Shown: positions 24,101-36,574, counted from the stretch's first letter. The stretch is 64,000 nt of DNA from Mercurialis annua (GCF_937616625.2 NC_065570.1:8318001-8382000); one strand, 5' to 3'. Program-made: numbers and translations. Notes: generated by a model not told the origin, from the letters alone.

Positions 24101-25827
24101 TTTCCGTGCTCATTGTTGTAGCCTTATCATCGTAAGAGGCTTCTTCTTCCGCTAACTTGAAAACCTAAATAAGTAAACTCTGGAAAAACTTAAAATATCA
24201 ACTCAAGTTCACTGAACCTTACTCTTTGTTTTTTCTTTATAATTTTTTAATAAGTTCTTATTGCTTGGGCTATCCATCAAGAAACCTTCACAGTGCACCC
24301 AACTCCGTTGTGTTTAGAATTGTAATCCTACTTAAAAGATTAACTAAATGGTTCATGCTTATAAAAAAAGCTAAAGGGTCCACATGTCACTGTGAGGTGC
24401 TTCTTCTGCTTTATTATTTTTTCCCTCTCATAGTTGTTCATGTACTGAATCTCAGGCACCGTGATATCTAATGAAAGCTTATTTTATCTCTAGTCATTTT
24501 ATTAAAATATTACCTACTTTCTTTGTAGTATTAGCTATTTCTGTAAAATAACAGTAATGAAAAAATTGGAAGTTCACACAAGAAACAAATCCTGGAGAAA
24601 CTTCAAAAACCTAAGATGCACAGAAACCTTGATGAAACGGCATTTTCCCGTAAGATTTAAAGAGGGATCAAAAAAGTCTCGAAGCTTGAAACTAAAATGT
24701 TACGTAAGATTTAAACTAGTGTTAAATATGGATGACGAATTTTCTCTAATTTATTTAAATTGTTAGTATATCCGATTCAATAGTCCCTTAGCAATTGTTT
24801 TCATAAAAATATATGAGTGAACTGTTGCAATATATTAATATTAACATTATTTCTCCCTAGTCAACAGTTTTACCTTCATGTCACCAAGAAATTCTAGGTC
24901 TATTGTCTGGTACTTGAAATTGTTGACTGTCTGGTGACAATTTCTTTATTCTATGCCTTTGTACTAAAGTTTCACTGTCTTCACTGTTGACTCGAGAATC
25001 ATCAATTAAAACATTAACAACCCTTTCTCCTTATTGTCACCAAACATCAGAATTAGATTTTCTCTGTTAATTCTTGCTGGGAAAGTTCCACCATTCAATA
25101 AGCCATTGTTGTATTACTCAATGTATCGTCAGAGATCTGTGTCGCTGACTAAATGAATTATTGAGACTTTTAACAGCACTTTATTTAGCTGTTTGTATGT
25201 GAGGAAATTAGCTTGTCTGCTAAAGTGCTATATGTGCATAATGCATGCATGTGAAAAGAAATTATGAATAGCAAGGTAGTGTTGTTAAATTAGAAGACCA
25301 GGACCTCGTTTGAGTGGTGACGGGGGTTTTTGAATTGCAAAGAATGCTTTTGGCATTTTTCAATCTTAATTATGTAATATGGCCGACTCATAATTCTTCA
25401 ATTTCAGTTTGAATTATTTTCTTTCTTGCTTTTCTTAGTTTTATCAGGTCTGGGTGATACATTTGTTTATGATTTTGATTTGCGAACTGCATGACTAGCC
25501 TTTCTGAACGGTTGAAAACAAACTGTTTGTGACCTGCATGTATTTGTTCCTATCTAAATTGTGCTTGAACTCTAGTTGATGAAGCCTGTTGGCTCTCTTT
25601 TTGCGTCTATTTTTCTAATACTCGAGGTTTTTAAATAAAGAACATCACTGTCCTTTTTATTCTTAGAAAAAGAAATGCTAGTAAAAAATTTGCTAAGCCT
25701 CAAGCCATTTGAGTTTTTGCATTTTACATTCTTTTGCTTAATATTTTCCTTACGTGTATAGGACGATCTCTCAACGGATGAATGGAGGCTGGTTGTCAAA
25801 CTGAAGAACATTTTTAAGATCCAGTAA
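15188..25827 (+). CDS. eIF5B: Eukaryotic translation initiation factor 5B, copy 1
   Basis: Twelve coding exons: 15188-17219, 17351-17886, 17969-18076, 18173-18273, 19613-19703, 19786-19896, 19972-20037, 21525-21584, 21722-22279, 22771-22890, 22996-23115 and 25762-25827. They total 3969 bases (1322 residues) in one frame. eIF5B is the GTPase that joins the 60S subunit to the 40S initiation complex in the cytosol. The long N-terminus (residues 1 to about 680) is Lys/Glu-rich, with five repeats of the form [VI]-x-F-[SAT]-G-KKK, then a charged helix. The G domain has GHVDTGKT (from residue 739), DTPGH (from 801) and NKVD (from 855, split by an intron). Domains II-IV follow through DGIH-free, well-conserved sequence such as GTPICVP. 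The intron after 19896 has a GC donor. Intron 4 holds nested repeats and the last intron is 2.6 kb. No defects are seen. Confidence 0.95.
18386..19568. repeat. Repeat insertion in eIF5B copy 1 intron 4
   Basis: An AT-rich block begins TTGCACGGAAAC and ends CAAGGTTTCCGTG, so its ends are short inverted repeats of CACGGAAAC. A related block of about 440 bp is at the same place in copy 2 (about 45597-46038), so the insertion predates the gene duplication. The copy 1 block is longer because a MITE is nested in it (18528-18832). Another relative sits in intron 11 of copy 1. No clean target duplication was found. Confidence 0.5.
18528..18832. mobile_element. MITE nested in eIF5B copy 1 intron 4
   Basis: The two halves are imperfect inverted complements over about 130 bases each. 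The left starts GTCTTAAAAAATTACC with ATCTTTCAAAACC inside; the right ends GGTAT-like TATTTTTAAGAC with GATTTTGAAAGG inside. Copy 2 of the gene lacks it, so it arrived after the eIF5B duplication or was lost from copy 2. No convincing target duplication was found, so the superfamily is unassigned. Confidence 0.55.
23603..24110. repeat. CACGGAAAC-ended repeat in eIF5B copy 1 intron 11
   Basis: It starts TTGCACGGAATTGGG and ends CTCAAGGTTTCCGTGC, with an AT-rich centre. It resembles the block in intron 4 of both copies, so one non-autonomous repeat family has visited this gene more than once. The intron around it (23116-25761) otherwise shows only ordinary AT-rich intron sequence. Confidence 0.45.
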
Positions 25828-26974
25828 CTTGGTAAGAGGACACAAGATAATTGTCTTGTTTGGTGTTTCTTTTTGATACATTCGAGTTGGAGAGTTATTG
25901 AGGCAGGAAAACACGAGTCGGAAACAAATGCTGGTACTAGTCAAGGGCTATGCAACCGCTACTTAGACCGAATTACTTGAAAGTTGATAAGAAGTTGTGC
26001 ATCAAATCACTTGAAAGCTGATGAAGAACTCATTATGAATTTGCACCAAATCGCTCGAAGAAACATAGTGCTTGTGGAGTAGGCTGACGTGCGGTGTTTG
26101 TGTTTGCCCATATTTCACTTGGGGTCTGCTCTTGCTCATATTTTGCTAAAGTACAGAGATGAATGGGAAATTATATGAAAATGATTAATTGCCTCTTTTC
26201 ATATATACTAAGAAAATGGTTGTGTTTTTACACTGTCATTAGTTACTTCAAATCTCTATATATTTTTACTTGAATTTATTTAAGTTGCGAATTCAGTGCA
26301 AGAATAAAATTAAAATGGAATGTTTTTCACTCTCATTTGTTTAAGTTTTTAATTGTTTTGCTTTCTCCAACAAGCACATATGCACCAATTGAACTCGTGC
26401 ATTAATGATCTTCATATGTTGTTCTTTACTTCTATGAAAATGCATACATTTTATAAATTTAAATATAAATTTATTATTTGCTAAATAAAAAATTACGAAC
26501 TTCAACATCTTTTGTACAATATGAATCTTATTTACTTTTGTATGACATGAAATGTTTTTGTTTTTAGAAACACCGAGAAATTTTATAATAAAAAAGGTTG
26601 ATTTGGACACCATAATATATATTGTTTCGGTATCTATATCAGTTCTTTTAACGAAAAATTATTTAGTGTTTTGAATTGCACAAATTGATAGTTTGTGTAT
26701 TTATAGTTTTTGTTGCAAATGCAAAACAAGTTAAATTATAATTTTTTTTTATCAAAAAACCTTAAAATTTAAAATCTAATATTCAAAAATATATTTATAT
26801 TTGTTAGAATATCTGAGGTTTCTTTAAAATTAATTAAAATATTTTAAATAAATAAAGAATAAAAAATTAAATGTGATATGTTCTTTGATTAATTTGTAAT
26901 TGTATTATTTTAAATAATTTTTTTCTCATTATTATATAAAAATAAAGTATCAGATATATGAAATAGATAATGAG
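25828..26974. other. 3' flank of eIF5B copy 1 and AT-rich spacer
   Basis: From the stop codon to about 26170 the sequence is clearly similar to 51530-51850 after copy 2 (shared blocks include GATAATTGTCTTGT and GGGCTATGCAACCGC). This gives the right edge of the duplicated unit and probably the 3' UTR. From 26170 to 26974 I see only AT-rich DNA with no supportable gene. Confidence 0.6.
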
Positions 26975-29589
26975 TTTAATATTGAGAAAATAACAGAAAA
27001 GCCAAGAAAAAGCCTTCTATTTTCGGAGAATACAATCTTAATTAATATGTTTTCTTTCTTACCTTTTTAATTTCACAAATTACCAGCTCCCTTTAATAAT
27101 TTTCAGCCAGCACCACCTTCCTCCCTTCATCCCAAGCCGACACGTGTCTAGCAAATCACACATGTATCGTGATCTGCTAATTTTCAACTTCTTCTCTTCT
27201 TTATTGCTCTTTTTACCGTTTTTTCAAACTTATGCTGATTCCTCTCTTTTCTTCTTCCCTCTCGCACACGATCTCTCATGATTTCAATCGTTTATCCTTC
27301 TTCATTTACAGTTTTCTTTTTTACTTCCTATTTTTTAGCCATTATCAGTATAGTGTATAACGTGCATTTAGGTTTTAGGCTCCACATTTGCTATTAACTG
27401 CATTTTCTCTATAAATAGCGACATGGTTTCTACAAGATCAACTCCTACAAAAGAGAAGAAGGATTCTGTTGTTCCTGTAAAAATGAAGCGGAAATTAGTA
27501 AAAAAAGCTGAAAAAGATGTTGATGGAAGTGGTGTTGCTTCTGCCTCTGAGAATGTCAAAGCAAAGGGAAAAAAGGTGGATGAAACTGGTTTGAAAAGAA
27601 GGCGTTTGGCTTTTGATGCTGCACCTGATCATAAGAAAGTTCAGAAATCCTTGCATATTGAAGAACCAACTCGTTTGGTTCAGGTAATTTTTTTTATATC
27701 TGTATTTTTCATGTATAAGAGATGTATTTTGATATGTAATGTCATGTTCCATTTTAAGATTAGTTTATAAAATAAGTTTATTAATCCTTGTATCATTTAT
27801 GTATATTATATGTATCTTAGATCTGTGTTTTTTTAGGCTCTAAGATTTGTATTTTTCATTTTAAGTTTACATTTGTAGGCTCTAAGATCTGTGTTTTTGT
27901 AAATATTATATATGCATCTTATTTTTTTTTCATGTAAAACTATTTTGTATACAAATATTGTTTTTTAGATTTACTAATTATGTATTTTTTGTGTATCATT
28001 TGTGTATATTTGTAGAACTGGGACTACTTGTTAGATGCGGAAGATCGTTACACTTGTAGAGTGACTATGCCTTTAAATTTCAAATATATTGAGGACATCA
28101 AGAAAACTCTTTCTGATACTCAGCTGGAACTTTTCAAGAAGACATTTCTTGGTCATTTTTTAGACTTGTCGCCGTTGTGTAATCAGCCTCAGCTTATACA
28201 TTCTTTGTTGCTGCGAGAAGTGAAGCATCCAAATAATAGGGAATTGTGGTTTAAAGTTTCTGGACATAAACTGCGTTTTAGTATTGAGGAATTTGCTGTG
28301 ATTACGGGGTTAAATTGTGTTGGTGATTTCAATCCTGTTTCTTATGCTCCATTACAGAATCAGTTGATTGATACCTATTTCCCAAATAGTGAAGTTACTC
28401 GAGATGGATTGGGTGTCATATTTCTGAACAAGGTTTTCAAGTCGGATGAAGACGCGGTTAAATTGGCCGTAATTTACTTGTTTGAGTGCTATTTGTGCTC
28501 AAATGAGATTAAATTTCAAAATGTAAGTCGCTTTTTTATGGATATGGTTGATAGTGGGGACTATAACTCATATCCTTGGGGGATAATGGTTTTTCGATCT
28601 ACCATTGCTGATATGAAGAAGAGGTTTGCTACAAGAAGACGGCTCAAGTTTTACAGGCTTAACAGTTTCCCTTTGGCTTTGCAAATCTGGTTCTATGAAG
28701 TCTGCCCTTTTGCTACTAATAAGATATGTTTTCCTGTTACTAAACCAACGTTAGTTCCTCGAATGCTAAAATGGCTCAAGAGTCAGGACAAACTAACAAT
28801 CAAATATCTGAATGAGGCATTTTATGATCAGACGCGTGAGCAGGTATGCTGTTTTTTTAACAGATTTAATTTCTGTTACTTTTATGTATCATTTATGTAT
28901 AATTCATGTATCTTAACTGTATTTTTGTTTTCTTTTTGTCAGTTGATGCTGAAGAATATTGTTCCTACATCTCAAGAAAAAATGTCTCTTGATATATCTG
29001 GTTTTTTCCAAACTGGAAAGAAGAAAATAGTTGAAGATTTGGATTTTTCAACTGATGATGACGCTATTCTTGCTGATTACCTCAAATGTAAACAAGTTGA
29101 GTCTTCGAGACGAAGAAAAACATTTAATCTGTTGAAGAGTCGACTTAATGGTATCGAATCAAGTCAACTGAAAATACAATCTGAATTTTCTTCTTTGAAG
29201 ACGGAGGTGAGAGTCATTTATGACTGTATGACGGTGATTGGCGATCATTTTGGCTTAAGCATGCCTAAGGTATCGTTTATTGTTAATTATAGTTTTTTGA
29301 ATATCTTTAATGTTTTTGTTTAAGCTAATTTATCTATTTTTTATAGTTTCCTAAGTCTGTTGCTGTAAATGAAGTTCCCAATGATGATGATAATATGGGG
29401 GTAAGAGGTTTTTATTTTATATTTTAATGTATCATGGTGTGTATCAAAACTGTATATTTTATGTATCATACAAACTGTATATCATTTTGTGTATTTAAAT
29501 GTATTTCAGGTTTCTGATTACATTTTTCAAACTGGATATAAAGATGATGCTGATAATGGTGAGGACGGTGATGATGAGTATTAGAAAAA

Positions 29590-29925
29590 TGAAGAAGAGA
29601 ACAAAGATGAGGATGAGAAAAATGAAGAAGAGGACAAAGATGAGGCTGAGGATAAAAAAGATGAGGCTGAGGAGAAAGAAGATGAGGCTGAGAAGGACAA
29701 AGATGAGGCTGAGAATAAAAAAGATGAGTCTGAGGAGAAAGAAGATGAGGCTGAGGAGGACAAAGAGGATGAGCAAAAAAATGTAGAAGATGAGAAGGAT
29801 AATGATAAAAATGATGATGGTGGTGTTGGTGGTGGTGTTGGTGGTGGTAATAAGAAAGATGATGGTGGTGGTGTTGGTGGTGGTAATAAGAAAGATGATG
29901 ATGGCGGTGATGGTAGATCGATGCA
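29590..29925 (+). repeat. Acidic then glycine-rich coding minisatellite
   Basis: Within exon 5 of the ULP-like gene, GATGAGGCTGAGGA(T/G)AAA units repeat from about 29640 to 29770 and encode DEAE-KK and DEAEEKE blocks. From about 29818 to 29910, GGTGTTGGTGGTGGT units encode glycine-valine runs separated by NKKDD. Both arrays keep the reading frame. Confidence 0.75.
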
Positions 29926-30000
29926 TGTTGAGGTATAATTTAATTTCTTCATGCTTAATTTTCATTTTATATCTATATTTTAATTTTTTTTTAATTTTAG

Positions 30001-30378
30001 GTCCCTGTTGAGGATGTAAATCAGGTTGGTTTAGAAACGGCTGCTGGCGAGGTATGTTGTGTATCAATACTGTATTGAATATGTATCATTTAAGTATATT
30101 TATGTTATAATTGTTATTTTCCTAAAATTAATTTTTTCATGCTTAATTTTTTATTTTTTATTTGTATTTTAATTTTTAGGCCCCTATTGAGAATGTAAGT
30201 CAGGTTGGTTTGGAAATGGCTGATGTGAAAATGGCTGCTGACGAGGTATGTTGTGTATCAATATGGTATCAAATATGTATCAGTTATGTATATTTATGTT
30301 ATAATTGTTTTTTTTTTTAATTTTAGTTTTCTATGGGGAGAGTAAGTGAAGCTGATGTGAAAATGGTTGCTGATGAGG
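30001..30378 (+). repeat. Duplicated exon-intron module in the ULP gene
   Basis: Three successive exons start from the same pattern: 30001-30051 (PVEDVNQVGLE, GE end), 30180-30245 (PIENVSQVGLE, ADE end) and the start of 30327 (MGRVSEADVKMVADE). The introns after the first two open with GTATGTTGTGTATCAATA and share further sequence. This is a tandem duplication of an exon with its flanking intron, unit about 180 then 150 bases. Confidence 0.7.
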
Positions 30379-32246
30379 TTCTATTTTCTGAGAAGAGGAA
30401 TTTTACTACTCCTATGGATAACAAACGGAATATCAAGCCGAGTAATTTATTGAAATCTCCATACTTGGCTGAATTCAGTTCTGGAAACAACGAATACCGC
30501 ATAGAGAATGCTACTTTTGTTGTTCCTAAATTGTGTCCATTGGACAATAATTTAGGAGATGTTTTAATGTGTGATGAATATCCGGAGTATCATGACTGGA
30601 TTGTTAAAGGACATTTGAGATATCCCAAAGCCAAAGAGTAAGCTCTTTTTTGTTTAGATTTAAACTTTTTTTATTGATATTTTATAGTTTTTGATATCTT
30701 TTGTTTGCAGAGGAAGATTTATTAAGGAAACAGAAAATCATATCAATCCTCCTTTCAATTTTGGTGTTGATGTCATTGATGCAAAAGATTTCTTTTTCGT
30801 TCTGGAGTATGGTGGACAGTCATTGAATACACAGGTAATTGTTCTTTATTATTTAGTTGTGATACACATATGATACACATTTGATACATGTATTTTACTT
30901 AAAGATAATTTTAGTACACTTATAATACATTTTGTTAATGCAGCACATGGATATCTTATTTTACTATCTGAGGAAGAAAGGAAAATATAACAGTAGCATA
31001 CAAATGAAGTTCACAACAACCGACAATTATTTCGATCAAACTTTTCAATCTTTTGTGAGGCTTTTCAAGGATACCGGAGACTGAGACCTGATTTATGAAG
31101 ATCATCCAATTTCTCAGTATATACGTGGCAAACGTATGCTTGCGAATACTCCATGGGTTGAGTGTGAATTTGTGCTGATCCCTTTCCATGTGTCTTCAAA
31201 TAATCATTGGGCCCTTGCAGTACTGGATTTTAAGCTCAGGACGATCACAATCTATAATTCCATGCGTTCAACTTTGAGTGCTTCGTCAACTAGACTGATT
31301 GGGATGAATTATGCCTCTTATCTTCCTTTATTTCTTTCCAAGTTAGATGTGTTCAAAGATAATCCCTTTTGTGATTTGCGTTCACCGTTCTATACAAGTC
31401 AAGGATTAGAAGATTCTTTTCAGTTGATTGTTAAATATGACCTGCCAGAACAACAGTTCAAGTAAGTATAGTTTTTGTAATCTTATTTATTTTACATATA
31501 TGTTGTATCTGACATGTATTTTGTGTTTTTTTTATGCAGTGATTGTGGAGTTTTTGCATTCTCTTTTGCTGAATATATTGTGCATGGGAGAGAGCATGAG
31601 CTTACAAAAGAATTTGATGTGAATTCCCATCGAAAGCGTTTGTCTTTTGGTCTTTATAATTATGGAAAATGGAAGAATATGTTTAATGTTGTCAGTGAAT
31701 CAGAGAGTTATCAGGACAAGGACCAGATGGATGGGAATGTGAAAGCAAAAAGATACAAGATTCGAGCTGGAAAACTGAAACTGTAGTTGTTATTTTGAAT
31801 GAACAATGTTTTTATGCTTTTTGTGTGTTTTATTTTTTAGGTTTGTTTGAACACTGTTTTTTGTTTGAATTAATGAAGTAAACAATGTTTTTTGTTTTAA
31901 TTAATGAAGTAATCTTTTACTTTAATATTCCTTTTTATTCACACTTCCACTTTTTTTTAAGTTGAATGTATCATTTATGTATCTTACAGGTATAATATAT
32001 GTATCTGAATTTAACATGTTACCAGATATACATATATAATTGTTTTTGTGATGCTGTATGTAATATTTTGTGTATCATGTATGTATCAAACCTGTATAAT
32101 ATATGTATCTGACATTTAATATAATATCAGATATGTATGTTCTACGCAATTAGAAATTGACATACACCACTCTTTAATGTATCAGAATTGTATATAATAC
32201 TTGGAAGTTTAAAATAGAATAAAAAACACTGAAAGAAATGAATAAT

Positions 32247-34640
32247 CTAGGTATCTTTTGGCTTGTTTCGGCATGTCTTCCTATTATGTCCAGCGTGTCC
32301 GCATTTTCCACATTGCCCTTGATTCAGATCGTTTTTCGGATTTTCCCACTTTGACTGGTACCTACCCTTTTTAGGCCTTCCAGTTCGTGTTCTATGTTGG
32401 GGTGGTTTGACAATCATGTTCTTGATATGTTCTGGAATAATCCATTCTTCTTCCTTCTCCAATGGATATACAGTTTCAGAATATGTCGCTAACATAGCTG
32501 CATTTGTATAGTATCTTGAGCAGTACGCATAAGGTTCAATCTTCTTGTCGGCTAGAAATGCTATGGCATGTTTACAAGGAATTTCATCGATATCAAACTT
32601 TTTGCATGTACATGTTCTCTCGACCATGTTGACTGTGTACTTTTTACCATTCTCAAGAACTGTTATGATATCATCTGAAGATGGTTTCACCTAGTATAAT
32701 AAAAACAATAGCAAGATACCGTTTATATACATATTTGATACATTTAAAAAGACAGAAATTTATGAACTTCGGAGAAAAGCAGATATATAATATATACAAC
32801 ATAAAATAGTGTTGTACTATCTAATATGAGTTTTACATACCTGTAGTTTCAGTGAATTAATGTAATTTTGCAGAAGTATATCTTCATGGATGGTTGAAAG
32901 TGTTGTGACTGTATCGATAGCAATTTTTCTGTGTTTGTATGAGTACTCTTGTTGGAGGTCATGTAGGTGCATAAATAAGGCTGTGATCGGCAGTTCTCTT
33001 GCATGTAATATTGCTGCGTTTAATGATTCAGCTAAATTAGATGTCATAGTTTTATACCTGTTTTTGAGAGAATGTACCCTTGACCACCTTTCATATTTGA
33101 TTTGCTGAAGAAATGGTCTTACTCGAGCATCTAAGCTGTCCAATACTTTCATGTGGTAGTCAAATTCAACCTCGGTGTGTGCTCTTGCTGCTGCAAAGAA
33201 AGGTTCTTTAAGTTTCTTGGCATTTCTCTTGAAATTTGTCTTGAGGTTATTGAGAAGGTGAAACATGCATACGCCATGAGTAGCTTCAGGATAAATCCTT
33301 TTAATAGCTGACTCTATGCTAAGATGTCTATCTGATACAATGCAGATACCTTCTCTTGTTCCAAAGGCCTGTTTTATTTTAGTGAAGAAATAATGCCATG
33401 AGTCATCATTTTCTGAATCCACAGCAGAAAATGCTAGAGGAAACAGCTTTCCAGCTGCATCTTGAGCTGTTGCAACAAGAAGTGTGCCACCAAATGTTGC
33501 CTTCAAGAATGTAGCATCAACTACAATTACTGGTTTGCAATACTGCCATCCTGTAATTGAAGCTTTTAATGCTGTAAATACATACAAAAATGTGTTGTCA
33601 TCTCTCAATTGTATGTCTATGCTAGATCCCGGGTTTCTAGTTCCAAGCATATATAAAAAAGTAGGCAGCGATTTGTAAGATTCACAAGGCTTTCCTCTTA
33701 ACATTTCAAATGCCAATTCTCTTGATCTCCAAGCCATCATATAACTGATCTTGACTCCATGTAAAGTCTGCATATCATTCCTTATATCTACTGGTGTGTA
33801 TGTTGCTTTGACATTGAGATACTTCATTTTGATGGATGCCGCTATGTGTGATGCTGATGCTTGTTTTTGATTGCTGAATCTGGTCTCTATCGGGCATGTG
33901 TGGTTCATGTCTTGTTTACGAATGATGAACTGTTTTGTGTGCACATTAATTGACGCTTTCAGATACCATTGACATGTATCATCGATACATTTTACAAAAA
34001 TGTTCTTTTGGCATGATTTAACTGTCTTTTGTTGGTAGTGATTATTGATTGCATGAAGTCGTAAGCATGCTTGAAGAGTAGCTTTATCTTTGAAAGTTTT
34101 TCCAACAGTCAGATCTATATCTTGTAGTGGATCTGATATTGATTCTTGATTTTGATCATCGTTACAGTCTATTGTATCAATTGCAAGAAGTTTTGTATAC
34201 TGACCTATTTCGTCGAATGTATCAGACATGTATCTATCGTGTATCGATATGGTATCTTGGTCTCTGTTTGTTTCCGAAATAGCTGTTGAAATACTTGCTG
34301 ATGCATCTGGAAGAAGTGTCTGTATCTGGCTAGTATCACTGATAACTACTATGCAGAGAGGATACATAGTGAAGTCGATTTCCTTTTTCTTGATTTCTAA
34401 GTAAAATCTGAAGCTTGAATCATCACTGATTTTGAGTGGTGGATGCTGAATCTTTACTTGATATTTTATCTCAATATTCTGTTTTTCCAAATTTACTTGT
34501 ATTTCTTGTGCTATTATATATAGAAGATCCAAATATGTAGAATTTTGAGGAATCATGACACCAATAACTTCAAAATCTGCATATTGATTTGCTTCAATCC
34601 AATTGCCTTTGTGTTGTATCATCACTGGAATAGATTCCAT
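32247..34640 (-). CDS. MURA-type MULE transposase
   Basis: Two exons, 34640-32841 and 32690-32247, joined by a 150-base GT-AG intron, give 747 residues without interruption. Order: an N-terminal ubiquitin-like or PB1-like part, a MuDR N-terminal DNA-binding domain with a C..C..H..C zinc site around HTCPIETRF, then the catalytic core. The DDE residues are visible as D375 (VVDATF), D437 (VSDRHL) and E538 (LAESLN). A SWIM zinc finger follows (C627, C629, C639, H641), and near the C-terminus a CCHC knuckle (C727, C730, H735, C740). It binds element ends and catalyses cut-and-paste transposition in the nucleus. It converges on the ULP-like gene. Being intact, it could still mobilise this copy or shorter relatives. 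The start is the first ATG upstream of the conserved region, about 375 bases inside the right end. Confidence 0.93.
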
Positions 34641-35024
34641 GATGATACAATATTTGAGATAAAAGATTTGAGGAAGAAGACGATGCTATTTTTGAGGAAG
34701 AAGACGATGGTATATTTTGTGTATTTGTGATGTGTTTTTGATTTGATATCTTTTAAAAAGGAAAAAAATCAAGTGTTATTTGAATCAGTTAGGAAAGAAA
34801 CCCGTGTTTTAAGAGAATGCAACAACAAATAAGGCGCGGATCCCGTGGTAGATTCTCACTAACAGTAATGAGCTATCTATTACACGTGGCATCATATGAT
34901 AGGGATGGTGGTGGTGAAAAGTTTTGATTGTTTTTGGTAGTACTGTAAAATAGGAGAGCTAGGTGGTAATTTGTGAAATACTGATTAATTAATGTGGTAA
35001 AAATGTGATTTTCTCTTTAATATT

Positions 35025-35365
35025 TTATACGTGAATATTTAAATTAATATTTTATTTAAGATCTGTATAATTTGTTTATATTTTTTTAATTTAGACAGCC
35101 ATTGTTAAATTCCTGCACTTTCATATTTTTCGTCTTTAATTTCTTTACTTTCATCAAAAGTAGGTCTTTCTATTAGAGAATGCCATGACATCGTGAATTG
35201 TAAAATGAAAAAATAAATATATATTTTACTTTTTATATTTCTTATATGTTATTGTAATTTATTTTTAGTCAATTAAATTCTATTTATTGGAAAAAAATTT
35301 AATATCTCATTTATTTTAATAGTATTTGTTTTTAATAAATATTAAAAATATAATATAATATAAAA

Positions 35366-35403
<38 letters not shown>

Positions 35404-36574
35404 TTATAATAAATTTTTATTTTGAACTATAAATTATTTTTATCCATGTAAAAAATTAAATTTTTTAACATGATTAAATTAAAATTAAGTATGTAATTAG
35501 TAAATATTATATTTCTAATGACTTTATGAATCGAAAAATACATCTATCTATCTACAATTTTGGCATGTTTGTCATAAATATTATGATCTTTCAATTTTAT
35601 TATATACACATACACACACCATCTTTTCAATATTTGTCAAATATAAATACGAATAATTTTGGTCTGATGTGGCGCGATGTTATTTATCTATATGTACAAA
35701 TTAATTGTACATGCCGTATATGACACATCGAGCTACATCATCTCTAAACAGACTAGGGGTACATTTGACAAATGTTAAAAGGTGATGATATATATGAATT
35801 TTTTTAAAGATAATGATACTTTTAACAAACAATATAAATTTGTGAATAGACAAATACATTTGCTTAATGAACTTAACATATTTAAATAATAATGTCAATT
35901 CATTTATTTATTTGACAATTATTTTAACTAAAATTTTAAATTATTCTTATTGAATGTTTAAATTATTATTATATAGCTCAAAATAAAATTTTAAAAATAA
36001 AAAAATTTAAACATTGAATTTTTCAATTATATTTAAGAGTAGAAGTGATTTTAATTTTTTTATATTGGAAATATACATTGACTGAAATATATAATACTAA
36101 ATATTTTAATAAATTTTATACGAATTATTAAAATGACCATGCTGTATTTTGATAACATTCTTTTAAAAAAATTTAACAACATCGTATTTAGAAAAACGAA
36201 CGTCGATCCTGAGTCATGCCAAACTCGAGCTCGAATGAGTTTAAATTTCATGTCCGAGATTGAGCTTGAACGATACCCGAGATACTAGAGTTCAAGTTTA
36301 AATGACATCCGAAATACTAGAGTTCAAGTTCAATTTAGAAAAAAAATTATTAAAAAAATATAAAATTAACTCATTTAATTTATATAATAGGGTGATTTAG
36401 GCGCACAAGACGAGCCTCTTTCATTGATACTCAAACTCGACTGAAGATTACACTCGAGTAGCTTGAGTTCGGCTTATTAGATTAAATTCAAATTTTTTAC
36501 TTGATTTTTTTGGGTTAATCTTTGATTAAGTCACGAGCAACTCAATTCATTTTCAAAGTTAGATATCTATCACT
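35025..36574. other. AT-rich spacer with foldback and microsatellite
   Basis: No gene is supported. A (TA)n microsatellite lies at about 35373-35399. A foldback of roughly 210 bases (35590-35800) pairs CACCATCTTTTCAATATTTG with CAAATGTTAAAAGGTGATG, with a further inner pair around GATGTGGCGCGATGT. From 36190 to 36560 the DNA is rich in CTCGAG/GAGTT words like those at 42437-42738. Confidence 0.5.

Larger units (their letters stand above)
27423..31786 (+). pseudogene. MULE-borne ULP1/C48 protease-like gene (DUF1985 N-term)
   Basis: Eleven exons fit one frame: 27423-27683, 28016-28843, 28943-29269, 29347-29400, 29510-29932, 30001-30051, 30180-30245, 30327-30637, 30711-30834, 30944-31461 and 31540-31786. 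A basic N-terminus is followed by a DUF1985-type domain (FSIEEFAVITGLNC near 28300), an acidic repeat then a glycine-rich run (29590-29920), and a C48 cysteine protease domain. In the protease, His lies in NHWALAVLDF (about 31204), Cys in NDCGVFAF across the last splice (31540), and the usual Asp position in IY-D-SM is Asn (about 31256). ULP1 proteases remove SUMO; in MULEs their role is unknown. Two in-frame stops (TAG 29582-29584, TGA 31082-31084) break it. Otherwise every splice site and the frame are preserved, which suggests recent loss. Confidence 0.85.
26984..35015. mobile_element. MULE (Mutator-like) carrying transposase and ULP gene
   Basis: An 8032-bp element flanked by a perfect 9-bp direct repeat TTTAATATT (26975-26983 and 35016-35024), the duplication length typical of Mutator. 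The ends are only weakly inverted: GAGAAAATAACAG on the left, and the complement of the right end reads GAGAAAATCACAT. A 16-bp block ATTTCACAAATTACCA is shared in inverted order at 27070-27085 and 34964-34979. Short or poor terminal repeats plus a ULP1-like gene are features of the plant Kaonashi-type MULEs. The two genes converge: the ULP gene on plus, the transposase on minus. ATGTATC words are scattered through its introns and spacers. Confidence 0.92.

Noticed and set aside
29495..30067. Minus-strand open frame of 190 residues rich in Ile/Phe/Leu
   Set aside because: Antisense of the acidic and glycine-rich repeat of the ULP gene; its periodicity comes from the minisatellite.
36190..36560. 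Gene or promoter in the CTCGAG-rich stretch left of the Copia element
   Set aside because: Words resemble the repeat at 42436-42738; no open frame, no splice pattern.
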